Origin: JABEVB01 sp049965775
GTDB taxonomy: Bacteria; Planctomycetota; Phycisphaerae; WQYP01
DNA: 32,537 nucleotides
NCBI GenBank assembly: GCA_049965775.1
Contig: JBMFVX010000019.1
Coordinates: forward strand, 1-32,537
Direction: 5' to 3'
The notes under the pieces were generated by a model that was given only the letters and a program-made list of their open reading frames with translations, was not told where the DNA came from and ran no database searches. The position numbers and the translations under genes are program-made. This document shows positions 6,496 to 15,903 of the stretch, in pieces (the first letter of the stretch is position 1; each line of letters starts with the position of its first letter).

Positions 6496-9288
6496 ATGGC
6501 CAAACGCAGCAGCAATCAGGACAAGAGGTTTCGGCTGCGAGCTGTGCGGCTTCTGGTGCGGCGGGCTGGCGTATCGCTTTGCGTGCTGCTTGCCGCACTT
6601 GCTTACCCGCTGCAACCTAAAAACGTCAATGCCGCGCACGCCGACCCTATTGGTCTGTTGCCCAGCGGTCGCAAAGTAACGCCGGTAGGCCGTTGCGTTG
6701 CAGCGCCGAACTTTGTGATCAATCTCTGCTCAGCAGGTAACAGTGTATTGGCGCTTGCGGCAGGAGCCGCTTCGACACAAAGCGTCATTGTGTTAAGCGG
6801 CGATCACCTTGCTCCGCAAGGCAGTTTGGTTTGCATGCGCAGCCGCCACTGGAGCGATCGGTTTCGTGGCAGCCATATACTGGCCAACCAGAGCCTGTTT
6901 CAGGGAATTGCTTCAGGCCCTGGCGGCATGATCTACGCGGCTGGTGGGTACTCCAATAATGTGCTGATGCTTAAAATGACCGACCGTTCATTAAAGCTGC
7001 TGCAAAAGTTTTCGCTGCGGGGCCAGAGCTTTCCGGCAAGTCAGTATCCGTATCAATATCAGGGGTTTGGACCGGGTCACCCGCTGTTTTATCCGGATGC
7101 GGTGGCATCATCGGCTTCAGGCCTTCACTTGTTTGTTACAGGCTTGGTTGCCAACTCGCTGGCGCGAATTAATACACGCACAGGTCACGTTGTTTATGCC
7201 AATGCCGGCGCCGTGCCCTACAGCGTGGCGATTGTAGGCGTCGGCGGCCGCCGGTATGCGATTATAAGTGATTGGGGAGCCGATGAGGTGACCGTTTTTG
7301 ACGCGGGCACGATGAAAAAATTGGGCATAGTGCGCGTCGGCCCGCCCACGAGTCCACAGAACCAACTTCCGGGCGTGCATCCCACAGCCCTGGGCGTTGT
7401 GCCCGGCAGTTCGAAGGTTTGGGTGGCATGCACCAACAACAATCGGCTGGTGCTTGTGGATGCCGCATCGCAGCGCATTGTTCGCAGCATTCAGGATGAA
7501 CCCTATTCACACGCGCCGGCTGGAACCTACCCCGATAGCTTGGCTGTTTGGCACACCATGCTGTTTGCGGCTAATGCCGGCAACGACGACGTTGCGGTGT
7601 TTAATCGCCATACCGGCAAGCCGCTTGGACTGATTCCGACCGGCTGGTACCCAACTGCGGTATGCGTACATAACGACGCGCTTTACATTGCCAGCGCCAA
7701 AGGGCTGGGGTCTGGCCCGAACCTGCGCGGCCAATGGGTTGGCAATTCAATGCAGTCGCTGGTACAGCGGGTTGATCTAAAAGACTTGGTGAAACATCTA
7801 CCTCAATGGACGCATCAAGCGCTGGCAAACAATCACTTTTTACCGCGCCAGCGCCAACAACTGCTGCAGGCCAATGCCGCGGCAACGAGATTTTTACGCA
7901 AGCACATTCAATATGCCGTGTTCATTTTGCGTGAGAATAAAACATTTGATGAGGATTTTGGCTCTTATGCACGGGCCGGCGTCTGGGCAGACCCGCACCT
8001 CGACCTGTATAACCAACGCGAACTGCCCAACGTGTACGCCCTGGCGGACCGCTATGCATTGATGGTTAACTACAAGGTGGACGGCGAGGTAACCGCTCAA
8101 GGGCACCAATGGACGACCGCGGGGAGCGATTCAGATTATGTACAGCGCACATGGCCGATGTATTATTCCGGACGGGGCCTGGCGCCCAATCCGGGTTGGA
8201 CGCAAAATCTCGGTCCCACAACCGCCCCGCCGCTGGGCCGTCCTGTCGGGTTTAACGGCGAGGATAATCCAAAATCGGATTATGAGGACCTCTCCAAGCT
8301 GGGACATTGGTCAAACCCGTGGATCAGCTATCCCGATGGACTTTTTTTGTTTGATAACCTGGCGGCACATCATGTGCCATTTCTGGACTTTGGCGAGTTC
8401 GCATCGCGCAACGAAGCGGGAGATATATCGCCGACAATCAAAAAAAGCCTGGTATTTTCGTTTCCGGGGTGGAATCGGTACATACCCGATACGGCCAGAG
8501 CCAAGTACGTTCGTGAGGAATTGACCAGCCGCAAGGATAATTTTCCACGCTTTTGCTACATCTGGTTGCCTGACGATCATACCGCAGGAAGGGCATCAGG
8601 CTTTTACACACCCGATGCGTACGTGGCCAACAATGATGCCGCAACCGGCGAAATTGTGCAGTACCTGACGCACACACCGCAATGGAAGCACATGGCCATT
8701 TTTATTACCGAAGATGACGCCCAAAGCGGCGCCGACCACATTGACGCCCATCGGTCGCTGGCGCTGGTGGTAAGCCCGTGGATTAAGCCCGGTCATCTGG
8801 TGACGCGGCCCTACTCGCAGGTGGATTTGCTGCGCACCATTGAGGCCATCTGCAAAATTCCAAGTATGTCGCAGTGGGATGACAATGCGCGGGTGCTGGC
8901 GGGCATCTGGGCCCATCAACCGCACAACGCCCCCTACCACGCCATACCCATGCAAATACCCATGACTCTTAACGCGGGGCCGGTGACGGCCATGCAAAAA
9001 CTGCGGTTGGCCGCCGGCAAAAGTGGCCATTGGCTTTCGCCGCAATGGGTAAAAGCGCATGCACAAGAAATCAGGCAGATTGAAAAGCATCCCGTCGAGT
9101 GGTACTCGCCCACGAGCCTGCTTAAAGTGCCGGGGCCCGAGCAAATGCGACAGGAATGGATTGCCTGCAAAGGCAGCGCCTCATGGCGGCATGTTCAGCA
9201 ATATATTCAAGCGATGGCTCGAAAGCGTCATGTGCCAATATCAGATATTGTGGCCAATGACGATGACGATGGCGATGGCGGTGATTAA
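6496..9288 (+). CDS. Exported YncE-type beta-propeller fused to phosphoesterase (alkaline-phosphatase superfamily)
   Basis: This 930-residue protein has an N-terminal export signal (basic stretch, then VSLCVLLAALAYPL, about residues 27-40). A beta-propeller region of YncE/lactonase type follows at about 55-450, with repeated blades such as LFVTGLVANSLARINTRTG and AYIISDWGADEVTVF-like turns. From about 474 a phosphoesterase domain (PF04185-like, the phospholipase C/acid phosphatase family) begins with FILRENKTFDEDFG. YKVDGEVTAQGHQW (about 526), WLPDDHTAGR (about 690) and ITEDDAQSGADHIDAHRS (about 736) supply the metal-binding Asp, Glu and His residues. The C-terminus ends in a short acidic tail, NDDDDGDGGD. 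TGGAG at 6484-6488 sets the start. The likely role is hydrolysis of phosphate esters outside the cytoplasm; the substrate is unknown. The phosphate-type transporter gene 23 bases downstream supports phosphate scavenging. Confidence 0.9.
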   Translation: MAKRSSNQDKRFRLRAVRLLVRRAGVSLCVLLAALAYPLQPKNVNAAHADPIGLLPSGRKVTPVGRCVAAPNFVINLCSAGNSVLALAAGAASTQSVIVLSGDHLAPQGSLVCMRSRHWSDRFRGSHILANQSLFQGIASGPGGMIYAAGGYSNNVLMLKMTDRSLKLLQKFSLRGQSFPASQYPYQYQGFGPGHPLFYPDAVASSASGLHLFVTGLVANSLARINTRTGHVVYANAGAVPYSVAIVGVGGRRYAIISDWGADEVTVFDAGTMKKLGIVRVGPPTSPQNQLPGVHPTALGVVPGSSKVWVACTNNNRLVLVDAASQRIVRSIQDEPYSHAPAGTYPDSLAVWHTMLFAANAGNDDVAVFNRHTGKPLGLIPTGWYPTAVCVHNDALYIASAKGLGSGPNLRGQWVGNSMQSLVQRVDLKDLVKHLPQWTHQALANNHFLPRQRQQLLQANAAATRFLRKHIQYAVFILRENKTFDEDFGSYARAGVWADPHLDLYNQRELPNVYALADRYALMVNYKVDGEVTAQGHQWTTAGSDSDYVQRTWPMYYSGRGLAPNPGWTQNLGPTTAPPLGRPVGFNGEDNPKSDYEDLSKLGHWSNPWISYPDGLFLFDNLAAHHVPFLDFGEFASRNEAGDISPTIKKSLVFSFPGWNRYIPDTARAKYVREELTSRKDNFPRFCYIWLPDDHTAGRASGFYTPDAYVANNDAATGEIVQYLTHTPQWKHMAIFITEDDAQSGADHIDAHRSLALVVSPWIKPGHLVTRPYSQVDLLRTIEAICKIPSMSQWDDNARVLAGIWAHQPHNAPYHAIPMQIPMTLNAGPVTAMQKLRLAAGKSGHWLSPQWVKAHAQEIRQIEKHPVEWYSPTSLLKVPGPEQMRQEWIACKGSASWRHVQQYIQAMARKRHVPISDIVANDDDDGDGGD

Positions 9289-9311
9289 CCGGCTTATAGT
9301 GCAAGGGATTT

Positions 9312-10724
9312 ATGAGCGAGCTACTTACCCGGTTGGATAATGCCCGCATGACGCCGCTGCATCGCCGACTGGCGTGGTCGGCGGGGTTGGGTATATTTTT
9401 AGACGGCTACGATTTAAGCATCATTGCTGTGGTACAAAAAGCGCTGGGCCAAACCTGGAAGCTTACCGCTTATGAGCTTGGCGCTATTGCCGCGGCATCT
9501 TTGGCGGGCGCATTTTTCGGCGCCATGCTGGGTGGACGCATTGCCGACCGCTGGGGTCGCAAGGCTATTTATCTCATTGACCTGCTGACATTTTTGGCGG
9601 CCGCCATCCTTTGCTCCGTGGCATGGGACCCATGGTCGCTGGCCATTTTTCGTTTTGTGTTGGGGGTGGGCATTGGCGCAGACTATCCGCTAAGCGCCAC
9701 GTACATGAGCGAATTTATGCCCATAAAGAAGCGCGGCGCGGTCATTACCTGGACCTTTGGACTCTGGATTGCCGGAGCATTTGCCTCCAAATTTGTGGGC
9801 CTGGCGCTGCTGCATTTACCGCCGCACATTTCATGGCGGCTCATGTTTTTAAGCGGAGCCTTTCCGGCGGCGGCGGTGGTTTGGCTGCGCAACAGCCTGC
9901 CTGAGTCGCCTCGCTGGTACCTGCGCAACGGCCAACCACAAAAAGCCATGCAAGTTCTCCAGCAGGTTGACCCAACCATTACCGACACCGAGGCAAGTAC
10001 GATACTCGCGCAGCAACTCCAGACGGCACAAACGCCCCGGCTGCATTGGAGCGTGCTGTTTTCGCGGCGTTATTTGCGCGTGACGTTATTTTGCTGCCTG
10101 CCCTGGTTCATGATGGACCTCATGGCCTACCCCATCGGCAACTATGAGCCAGCGTTGATTCATTCGCTGGGAGTGCATTCATACGCAGCTTCGGTACTTG
10201 CCGCCATGGGGTTGGACCTGGTGTTTTTGCTGGGGTATGTACCTCTGGCCTTGACGGTGGATCGTACCGGACGGGTGTTTCCGCAGACGCTGGGGTTTGT
10301 GGGCAACGCCCTTGGCCTGGGGCTGATCGGCTTTTTTGCGCTGCGCTATCCTGCGGCCGCACCGCCGATGCTGGTGGTAGCTATCGGTTTATTTGTGTTT
10401 CAGGTGGCAAACAGCTATGGCCCCGGCAGCACAACCTACCTGATTCCGGCGGAGGCGTATCCAACTGATTTGCGCGCCAGCGGCCATGGGTTTGCCACGG
10501 CATTTTCGCGCATTGGCGCGGTAATGGGTACGTTTTTGCTGCCCGAAATTCAGAAACTTGTCGGCGATGGCTGGCTCATGATGATGATGGCGGCCATAGG
10601 CGTGCTGGGGGCAGCGCTCACCGCCGGGCTGGCGGTTGAAACCGGAGGTAAACCGCTGGAAGATCCTATGCCAATAGCTGTAACCATAAAAGGCCAACCC
10701 AACGCACCCGCCCCGCCATTGTAG
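9312..10724 (+). CDS. MFS transporter, phosphate:H+ symporter-like
   Basis: This 470-residue protein has about 12 hydrophobic segments and the MFS loop motif GGRIADRWGRK between helices 2 and 3. FLDGYDLSIIAV opens helix 1. GIGADYPLSATYMSEF (helix 4) and YGPGSTTYLIPAEAYPTDLR (about 378-397) closely resemble signatures of the phosphate:H+ symporter branch (Pho84/PHS family), which import inorganic phosphate or phosphate esters. A cytoplasmic loop RWYLRNGQPQKAMQVL follows helix 6, as in that branch. AAGGG lies just before ATG 9312. The gene starts 23 bases after the exported phosphoesterase, so the two are probably co-transcribed. Other organic-anion MFS carriers share part of these motifs, so the substrate is inferred. 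It ends with TAG, converging on the next minus-strand gene 33 bases away. Confidence 0.85.
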   Translation: MSELLTRLDNARMTPLHRRLAWSAGLGIFLDGYDLSIIAVVQKALGQTWKLTAYELGAIAAASLAGAFFGAMLGGRIADRWGRKAIYLIDLLTFLAAAILCSVAWDPWSLAIFRFVLGVGIGADYPLSATYMSEFMPIKKRGAVITWTFGLWIAGAFASKFVGLALLHLPPHISWRLMFLSGAFPAAAVVWLRNSLPESPRWYLRNGQPQKAMQVLQQVDPTITDTEASTILAQQLQTAQTPRLHWSVLFSRRYLRVTLFCCLPWFMMDLMAYPIGNYEPALIHSLGVHSYAASVLAAMGLDLVFLLGYVPLALTVDRTGRVFPQTLGFVGNALGLGLIGFFALRYPAAAPPMLVVAIGLFVFQVANSYGPGSTTYLIPAEAYPTDLRASGHGFATAFSRIGAVMGTFLLPEIQKLVGDGWLMMMMAAIGVLGAALTAGLAVETGGKPLEDPMPIAVTIKGQPNAPAPPL

Positions 10725-10757
10725 GATGCTATTGGTGCAACCTGGCAAGAACTTATT

Positions 10758-12038
10758 TCACCGCACCGGGGCCTCACGCATTAATTGCTCACGTTCGTGG
10801 GTGATGATTGCGGCACGAAAGCGGCCGAGTTGGGCATAGTAAAGCAGAAGCAAGAGCTGGGCGGGGACATTATGCTCCAGCCGAGGATCGCCCTGCTTGA
10901 TTTTAGCCATGGCCACGGCGATGGCTTTTTGTTCAGGCGTAATAAGCTCGATGCGACCCATCATGACGCGCGTTACGCGAGCCTGCGGTGTCATTTGGAG
11001 CGGTAAATAATGATTGGTCCATGCCCGCGGCACAATAAAAAACAGTCGCTCGCCATACGCTTTAAAATACGATTTTTTCCAGGTGTTGAGCATGGCGGTG
11101 GCCTCATCGGGATATAGCCCATCGGCAACGAGCGCGGCGTGCATGCCAGCGCGGAGCGTCTGGAGGTTGGCAAATGAATAGTCTCCGGCGGAAAAATCAT
11201 CACTGACTTTTGCCAAGCGACCACCGCTGCCGTTTTCCGGCCTGACATTGCCCAGCGATCGAAAGGCCACTGCCCCGTCACCACGGAAATCGCAAAGCCA
11301 CATATGGCGTATGTGCCGCACAAGCCCCATTCGTCCGTAGCGACGGGCCACCCGCACGGTGAGGTTATGGCCGAGGCCATAGTCGCTACGCACCACGCTC
11401 AAGGGCGATCTAATATGCCCCACGCCGCGGTAAAACAAGAATCGCTCAACCTCGCCATCAGTCGCTCGCACATAAGCAGCATGCACTTGCCGCGGGCAGG
11501 TCCATACCGGGTCGTTGGTTACCGGCCCACCGGGCGGCACGCCCACGACCACATTTTTCCAGGTAAGCGAGCCAATCGTATGAGAGGTGAGTCGGCCGAC
11601 AACGGGAATATAATTTTTGTGAAAGAAAACGCCTGGTGCTACCGCGATGGCATTCGGGTAATACTGCGAGAGCCAGCCACCGATGAATTTGACCGAAACG
11701 CTTTCCACCTTTGGCGGCGAGTGCGCGGGCGGGTAAAAATAAAGTACGGGCGTTTCAAGCCGCATGGTTGCAGCGGCAAGTTCGGGCGGCAAGCCCTTCC
11801 AGCGAATCAACCCTGGAATTAGATCATGCACAAAAGTAGGCACAGGTTCATCGTCAGTGTTAACACCGCCGATGTCCTGACCACGCGAATCTTGGCACGA
11901 GGTAAAGGTCCCCCACTCATGCACAATCATTTCAGCGGCGTGTGAAGACGACACTTTAGTTGGGGACGCTTTTTTGCCAGCCACCAATCCGGCGGCGAGC
12001 GCGGCAGTTAACGCCAACATCGCGATGCGGGCTTTCAT
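10758..12038 (-). CDS. Secreted protein of unknown function (VHEWGTFTS type)
   Basis: I do not recognise a characterised family. The 426-residue product starts with a signal peptide (MKARIAMLALTAALAAGLVAG). The mature part begins IVHEWGTFTSCQD and continues with DEPVPTFVHDL and RLETPVLYFYPP. This VHEWGTFTS / METPVxYFY pattern recurs, from memory, in uncharacterised secreted proteins of planctomycetes and related phyla. Many aromatic and Pro residues and few long helices suggest a beta-rich extracytoplasmic protein; the last 90 residues look more helical. Start: GGGGTG lies about six bases before ATG 12038. It is convergent with the MFS gene. A gap of about 150 bases with a large stem-loop separates it from addA upstream, so it probably has its own promoter. 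Function cannot be assigned. Confidence 0.85.
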   Translation of the reverse strand: MKARIAMLALTAALAAGLVAGKKASPTKVSSSHAAEMIVHEWGTFTSCQDSRGQDIGGVNTDDEPVPTFVHDLIPGLIRWKGLPPELAAATMRLETPVLYFYPPAHSPPKVESVSVKFIGGWLSQYYPNAIAVAPGVFFHKNYIPVVGRLTSHTIGSLTWKNVVVGVPPGGPVTNDPVWTCPRQVHAAYVRATDGEVERFLFYRGVGHIRSPLSVVRSDYGLGHNLTVRVARRYGRMGLVRHIRHMWLCDFRGDGAVAFRSLGNVRPENGSGGRLAKVSDDFSAGDYSFANLQTLRAGMHAALVADGLYPDEATAMLNTWKKSYFKAYGERLFFIVPRAWTNHYLPLQMTPQARVTRVMMGRIELITPEQKAIAVAMAKIKQGDPRLEHNVPAQLLLLLYYAQLGRFRAAIITHEREQLMREAPVR

Positions 12039-12118
12039 AATGGCACCCCGTTTGCGAGTTCTCTATAGTCAAAGCATAAATGTTCGCTGGCCATGATGCA
12101 AATCGCGACTCCACCTCT

Positions 12119-12163
12119 CTTGCCGCCTCGTTCCTGGCGCAACACTTTGAGACGAGCGGCAAG
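12119..12163 (-). terminator. Stem-loop between addA and the secreted-protein gene
   Basis: CTTGCCGCCTCGT (12119-12131) is complementary to ACGAGCGGCAAG (12152-12163), apart from one bulged base, with a loop of about 20 bases. It lies 30 bases past the addA stop on the minus strand. No T-run follows, so it may be an attenuator, an mRNA-stabilising hairpin or a factor-assisted terminator rather than a simple intrinsic one. Confidence 0.35.
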
Positions 12164-12192
12164 TCGGCGGCGTTTGCCGGCGAAAAATGAGT

Positions 12193-15100
12193 CTATACCT
12201 GCACCGACTGTACGTGTCGTGCGGTTAGAAAGATGAGTGTGCCGGCGGTAATTGGAATATCAAGTATCTCGCGCACCGCACGGGCATAATAGGAAAGCTG
12301 TCGCTGGTACATTTCAAGCCGCTGCTGAACGTATTCGGGCGCATCGGTTTTGTAATCTATAATGTGTCCCTGGAGTTTGCTTGGTGCGCCATTTGCGTCA
12401 GGCATTGGCTCAAGCAACAGCACGTCAATAACACCGCGCACAAGCGGGCGATCGGCCGAGTCGGTAAGCTCCAAACCTGGCGGTAATTCACCTCCAAGTT
12501 CGGTTACAGGAACGCTCCACAAAAATGGAAGTTCGCGGAAAAGCCGCTCCCGGGCGGCAGCGGCAGTCGCCAACCGCCGACCAATGGGCGTCTGCAGGCA
12601 CCAGGCGATCGCGGATGCATCCACCAGTTTGGCTTCTTGTACGGTGAGAACGCCACGGGAGGTCATTTGATCGAGCTGTGCCTTCACCTTTGAAACATCG
12701 GCGGCCTGCGTTAAATCAATATATTGCAGGCAGCGATGCATGACCAAACCGCGATCTATCGCAGCCGATGTGGCTTTGGAAATCAGCCCGGTAACCTGAA
12801 CAACTGGAGTATCATCATCCTCACCTTGCGGCACACGTCGTGCATCGTCTACCTCTGACGCAGCGGCATCGGCGGGCAACGCTGCCTCGCCAGAATGCGC
12901 CTTAAGCCGCGTTACGCTGGTCGCCGCGGGCAAGCCTGTCAGCACACGGTATCGGTACGGATCGGCCGCAACGCTGATGATCTCGTCACATGCCTGCTGT
13001 TCAGCAGCAGAGAGTTTGACGCTTCGCAGTGCGGTCAAATTGCCGCGGGCGATTTCGCCGGCTACTACGCCAGCCTGATGCGGAGCCGTGAGATCGTTTT
13101 GGGTGGGTCTGGCCGCCAAGCAAGCCACCTCGTCGGCATCCAGTTCTTGCTGCCGTACTATTTCACCGGCGTCAGCCGCCGCCGCAAGGGCATCGCGAAT
13201 CCATGTAATGGGCGCCAGCGGCGAAAGTTTATCCAAGTGCGCCGCTTTGCTTGACCCAAACAGCAGCAGGCGGTCACGTGCCCGCGTCATGGCCACATAC
13301 AAAAGACGGGCTTCTTCTTCATGAAGCCGCCTGAAAGCCGCTTCGCAGATTTGTTCATAGGCGAGCGGATTCAACTTGCGGCGCAAAGGAACATCAATAA
13401 ACCGAAGTGACGCCCCGCGTTTTCTATCTACCAGCAAATCGTGCTGTAAATCCTGTTTATTGGGTCCTGACCCCAGGCCGCCCACCACCACCAACGGAAA
13501 TTCCAACCCTTTGCTTTGATGTATGGACATCACACGCACGGCATCCATCCCTTCCGACGCGGTTGCGGCCGTTCCAAGGTCGCCCTCATCATCTTCCAGC
13601 TGCCGGAGGAACTCTAAAAATCGAAACAACCCCTGATTGTTAAAGCCGGCAAACTGCTGTGCCCGCTGCTGCAACATGCGAAGGTTGGCCATTTGCTGAG
13701 CCCCATTCCGCATGCCGGCATAATGGGTCAGCAGGCCGGTCTGGTCATAGATGCGAGCCAAAGCCGCCGGCAAGCCGATGGTTTTAATATCTTGCCGCCA
13801 GTGATCAAGCTGGCGCTGCAACCTGTCAATTCTCTCCGCAAGATCGGCCCAGGCGGAATTATCGTTCTTATGTTCAACTATAGCCTGCACGGCCTCGTAA
13901 AACCGACTGCAACCCCTGGCCGCTGGAGCCGCCCGAATCAGCGCCAGCTCATCATGCGAAAAGCGGCCTAGCGGCCCGGCCAGCACGGCCGCAAGAGCAA
14001 TGTCTTGATCCGGGTTGTCGAGCACATTCAATAATGCCAAAGCGTGCTGAATTTCTGGGGCGGCGAAATATCCACTGCGAAGCTCGGCAAAAGCCGGCAC
14101 ATCGGCCTCGATCAGTTGCTGCACATACACATTGGCTTTATTGCGGACGCTTCTAAGCAGGATAGCGCAGTCACCATATCGCAGCAATCTCTTTTGACCT
14201 TTGACTTCAATTTCCAAGCCGCCTTCCACAAGCTGCTTGAGCCGCCGGGCCACCGTGAAAGCCTCCAGCTCCAGTAAACGCGGCTCCTCGTCTGGTTCAT
14301 CGGAAGAAGCTTTATCATCGGCCCCGTCACTTGACTTGTCCTCATTTTCTTTGGGCTTGTACAGCAGCGTCAACTCCACCAAGGGCGAAGATGATTCCGA
14401 CGCCGTCTCACTGCCCCGTTTGGGCTTAAGAGCCATCGCCTCAAAGCCGCCGTCCGGAATTTGCTCACCCAGATGGGCGCAGATTCTATTAATAGCGGTG
14501 AGTACAGGCGGCAACGTGCGGAAGTTATCCGCCATTTCAACAACTTTCTTGGCAGATTGTTGCTTGAGTTCCCCGGCTCTCTGCTGAAACAACTGCGGTT
14601 CGCTGCCCCGAAAGCCGTAGATGCTTTGCTGCTGGTCGCCTACCGTAAAATAACTGCCGTTTTCGCTTCGTAGCAATGCCAGCAGCGCATCCTGCAAAGG
14701 ATTGGTGTCCTGATATTCATCTATCATGACATGCTTAAAGCGCCTGCGAAGTTCACCCAGAGCGTTGCTTTCGGGCTTAGTCAGCAGCCTGTAGGCGTGT
14801 TGCTCCAAGTCAGAAAAATCAAGTTGGTTGCGAGCCTGCTTGACAGCGCTATAAGCGGCGCGCACGTCCAGCACAAACGTCACCAGCGATACCGTAAGCC
14901 GGTGGCTCTCAATCTCGCGATTTGCCAACACGTCCAGCGACGTTTCGAGGGTTGGCGAAAGGTCATTCCAACTTTCTTTTAAAGGTTGATAAAACCTTTC
15001 CTTAACCTCCTTGGCCAACTCATCAACCGCTCGCACGCTTTTGGGCCGGCAGCCGGTAATTTCCCGGGTAAGCTGCTGCATCCCGGGCCAGCTTTCTTCT

Positions 15101-15897
15101 GGATTGGCGGCAAGCATTTCGGCCATGGATTGTATCTTGATGTTTGTATCGGCTAGCCAGTCAAACATCTGCCGCTCGCTGGCGCTTAATTTAGCAGGCG
15201 CCGGCGGCAGGTCAGCGAGCATTTGCGCCATTTCGGTAAGCTTCCGGGCAAACCAACAACCGTATTCTCGTGCCACGCTGCCGACGCTGGGCGCTGCATT
15301 TTTAAGACCTAGCACCCAGGCGTCCAGATCGCTTAACGTATCAAATGTCAGTCGCAGCTTGCGGGCGCAGCCATCCAACCAACCCGCATCTCCATTGGCG
15401 TAATAGTCGAGAATCGTTTTAAGCGTTTCGGCGTCGTCATCCCGCCTGTCCAACCATTGGGCGAGCGTTTCACGCAGCGATTGTGAGAACATCAACTGCG
15501 CTTCATGTTCATTGAGCATGGTAAATGCCGGATCCAGGCCGCTTTCATGAAAGTACGCCGTAATCAGCCATTTACAAAAACTATGGATGGTTGAAATACG
15601 CGCCTGATCCACCAGAGCAGCCTGCTGTCGCAACCGAAGTGAGTTTGCGCTTTGCTCGGCAGCCGCCCTGATCGCACGGGCTATTTTTCCGCGCATCTCA
15701 CGGGCGGCATCTTCGGTAAAAGTGACGACTAGCAAATCGTCAACACCGCACGGATCACGTTGCCGCGTTACCAGAGCAGCGCAGCGTTGGGCCAGCACGG
15801 TGGTTTTACCCGAGCCAGCACCGGCCTTCACCAGCAAATCGCCGCTGTAATGCTCTATGGCTTTTTTCTGTGATTCTGTCCAGTCAGGCATGGGCAT
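12193..15897 (-). CDS. addA: ATP-dependent helicase/nuclease subunit A (AddA)
   Basis: This 1234-residue protein is a UvrD-like superfamily 1A helicase with a C-terminal RecB-type nuclease, the motor subunit of the AddAB complex that resects double-strand breaks and loads recombinase at Chi-like sites. WTESQKKAI (Q motif), the Walker A AGAGSGKTT (25-33), MIDEYQDTNPLQ (about 392), VGDQQQSIYGFRG, VMSIHQSKGLEFPL and LLYVAMTRARDRLL are helicase motifs in order. The nuclease site shows in RGVIDVLLLE and in IIDYKT with D1181 and K1183, followed by QRLEMYQRQLSYY. Length is typical. The ATG lies six bases after the addB stop, so the pair is one operon. A second in-frame ATG at 15891 is possible. The gene ends in TAG. 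Confidence 0.96.
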   Translation of the reverse strand: MPMPDWTESQKKAIEHYSGDLLVKAGAGSGKTTVLAQRCAALVTRQRDPCGVDDLLVVTFTEDAAREMRGKIARAIRAAAEQSANSLRLRQQAALVDQARISTIHSFCKWLITAYFHESGLDPAFTMLNEHEAQLMFSQSLRETLAQWLDRRDDDAETLKTILDYYANGDAGWLDGCARKLRLTFDTLSDLDAWVLGLKNAAPSVGSVAREYGCWFARKLTEMAQMLADLPPAPAKLSASERQMFDWLADTNIKIQSMAEMLAANPEESWPGMQQLTREITGCRPKSVRAVDELAKEVKERFYQPLKESWNDLSPTLETSLDVLANREIESHRLTVSLVTFVLDVRAAYSAVKQARNQLDFSDLEQHAYRLLTKPESNALGELRRRFKHVMIDEYQDTNPLQDALLALLRSENGSYFTVGDQQQSIYGFRGSEPQLFQQRAGELKQQSAKKVVEMADNFRTLPPVLTAINRICAHLGEQIPDGGFEAMALKPKRGSETASESSSPLVELTLLYKPKENEDKSSDGADDKASSDEPDEEPRLLELEAFTVARRLKQLVEGGLEIEVKGQKRLLRYGDCAILLRSVRNKANVYVQQLIEADVPAFAELRSGYFAAPEIQHALALLNVLDNPDQDIALAAVLAGPLGRFSHDELALIRAAPAARGCSRFYEAVQAIVEHKNDNSAWADLAERIDRLQRQLDHWRQDIKTIGLPAALARIYDQTGLLTHYAGMRNGAQQMANLRMLQQRAQQFAGFNNQGLFRFLEFLRQLEDDEGDLGTAATASEGMDAVRVMSIHQSKGLEFPLVVVGGLGSGPNKQDLQHDLLVDRKRGASLRFIDVPLRRKLNPLAYEQICEAAFRRLHEEEARLLYVAMTRARDRLLLFGSSKAAHLDKLSPLAPITWIRDALAAAADAGEIVRQQELDADEVACLAARPTQNDLTAPHQAGVVAGEIARGNLTALRSVKLSAAEQQACDEIISVAADPYRYRVLTGLPAATSVTRLKAHSGEAALPADAAASEVDDARRVPQGEDDDTPVVQVTGLISKATSAAIDRGLVMHRCLQYIDLTQAADVSKVKAQLDQMTSRGVLTVQEAKLVDASAIAWCLQTPIGRRLATAAAARERLFRELPFLWSVPVTELGGELPPGLELTDSADRPLVRGVIDVLLLEPMPDANGAPSKLQGHIIDYKTDAPEYVQQRLEMYQRQLSYYARAVREILDIPITAGTLIFLTARHVQSVQV

Positions 15898-15903
15898 ATC
15901 ATC

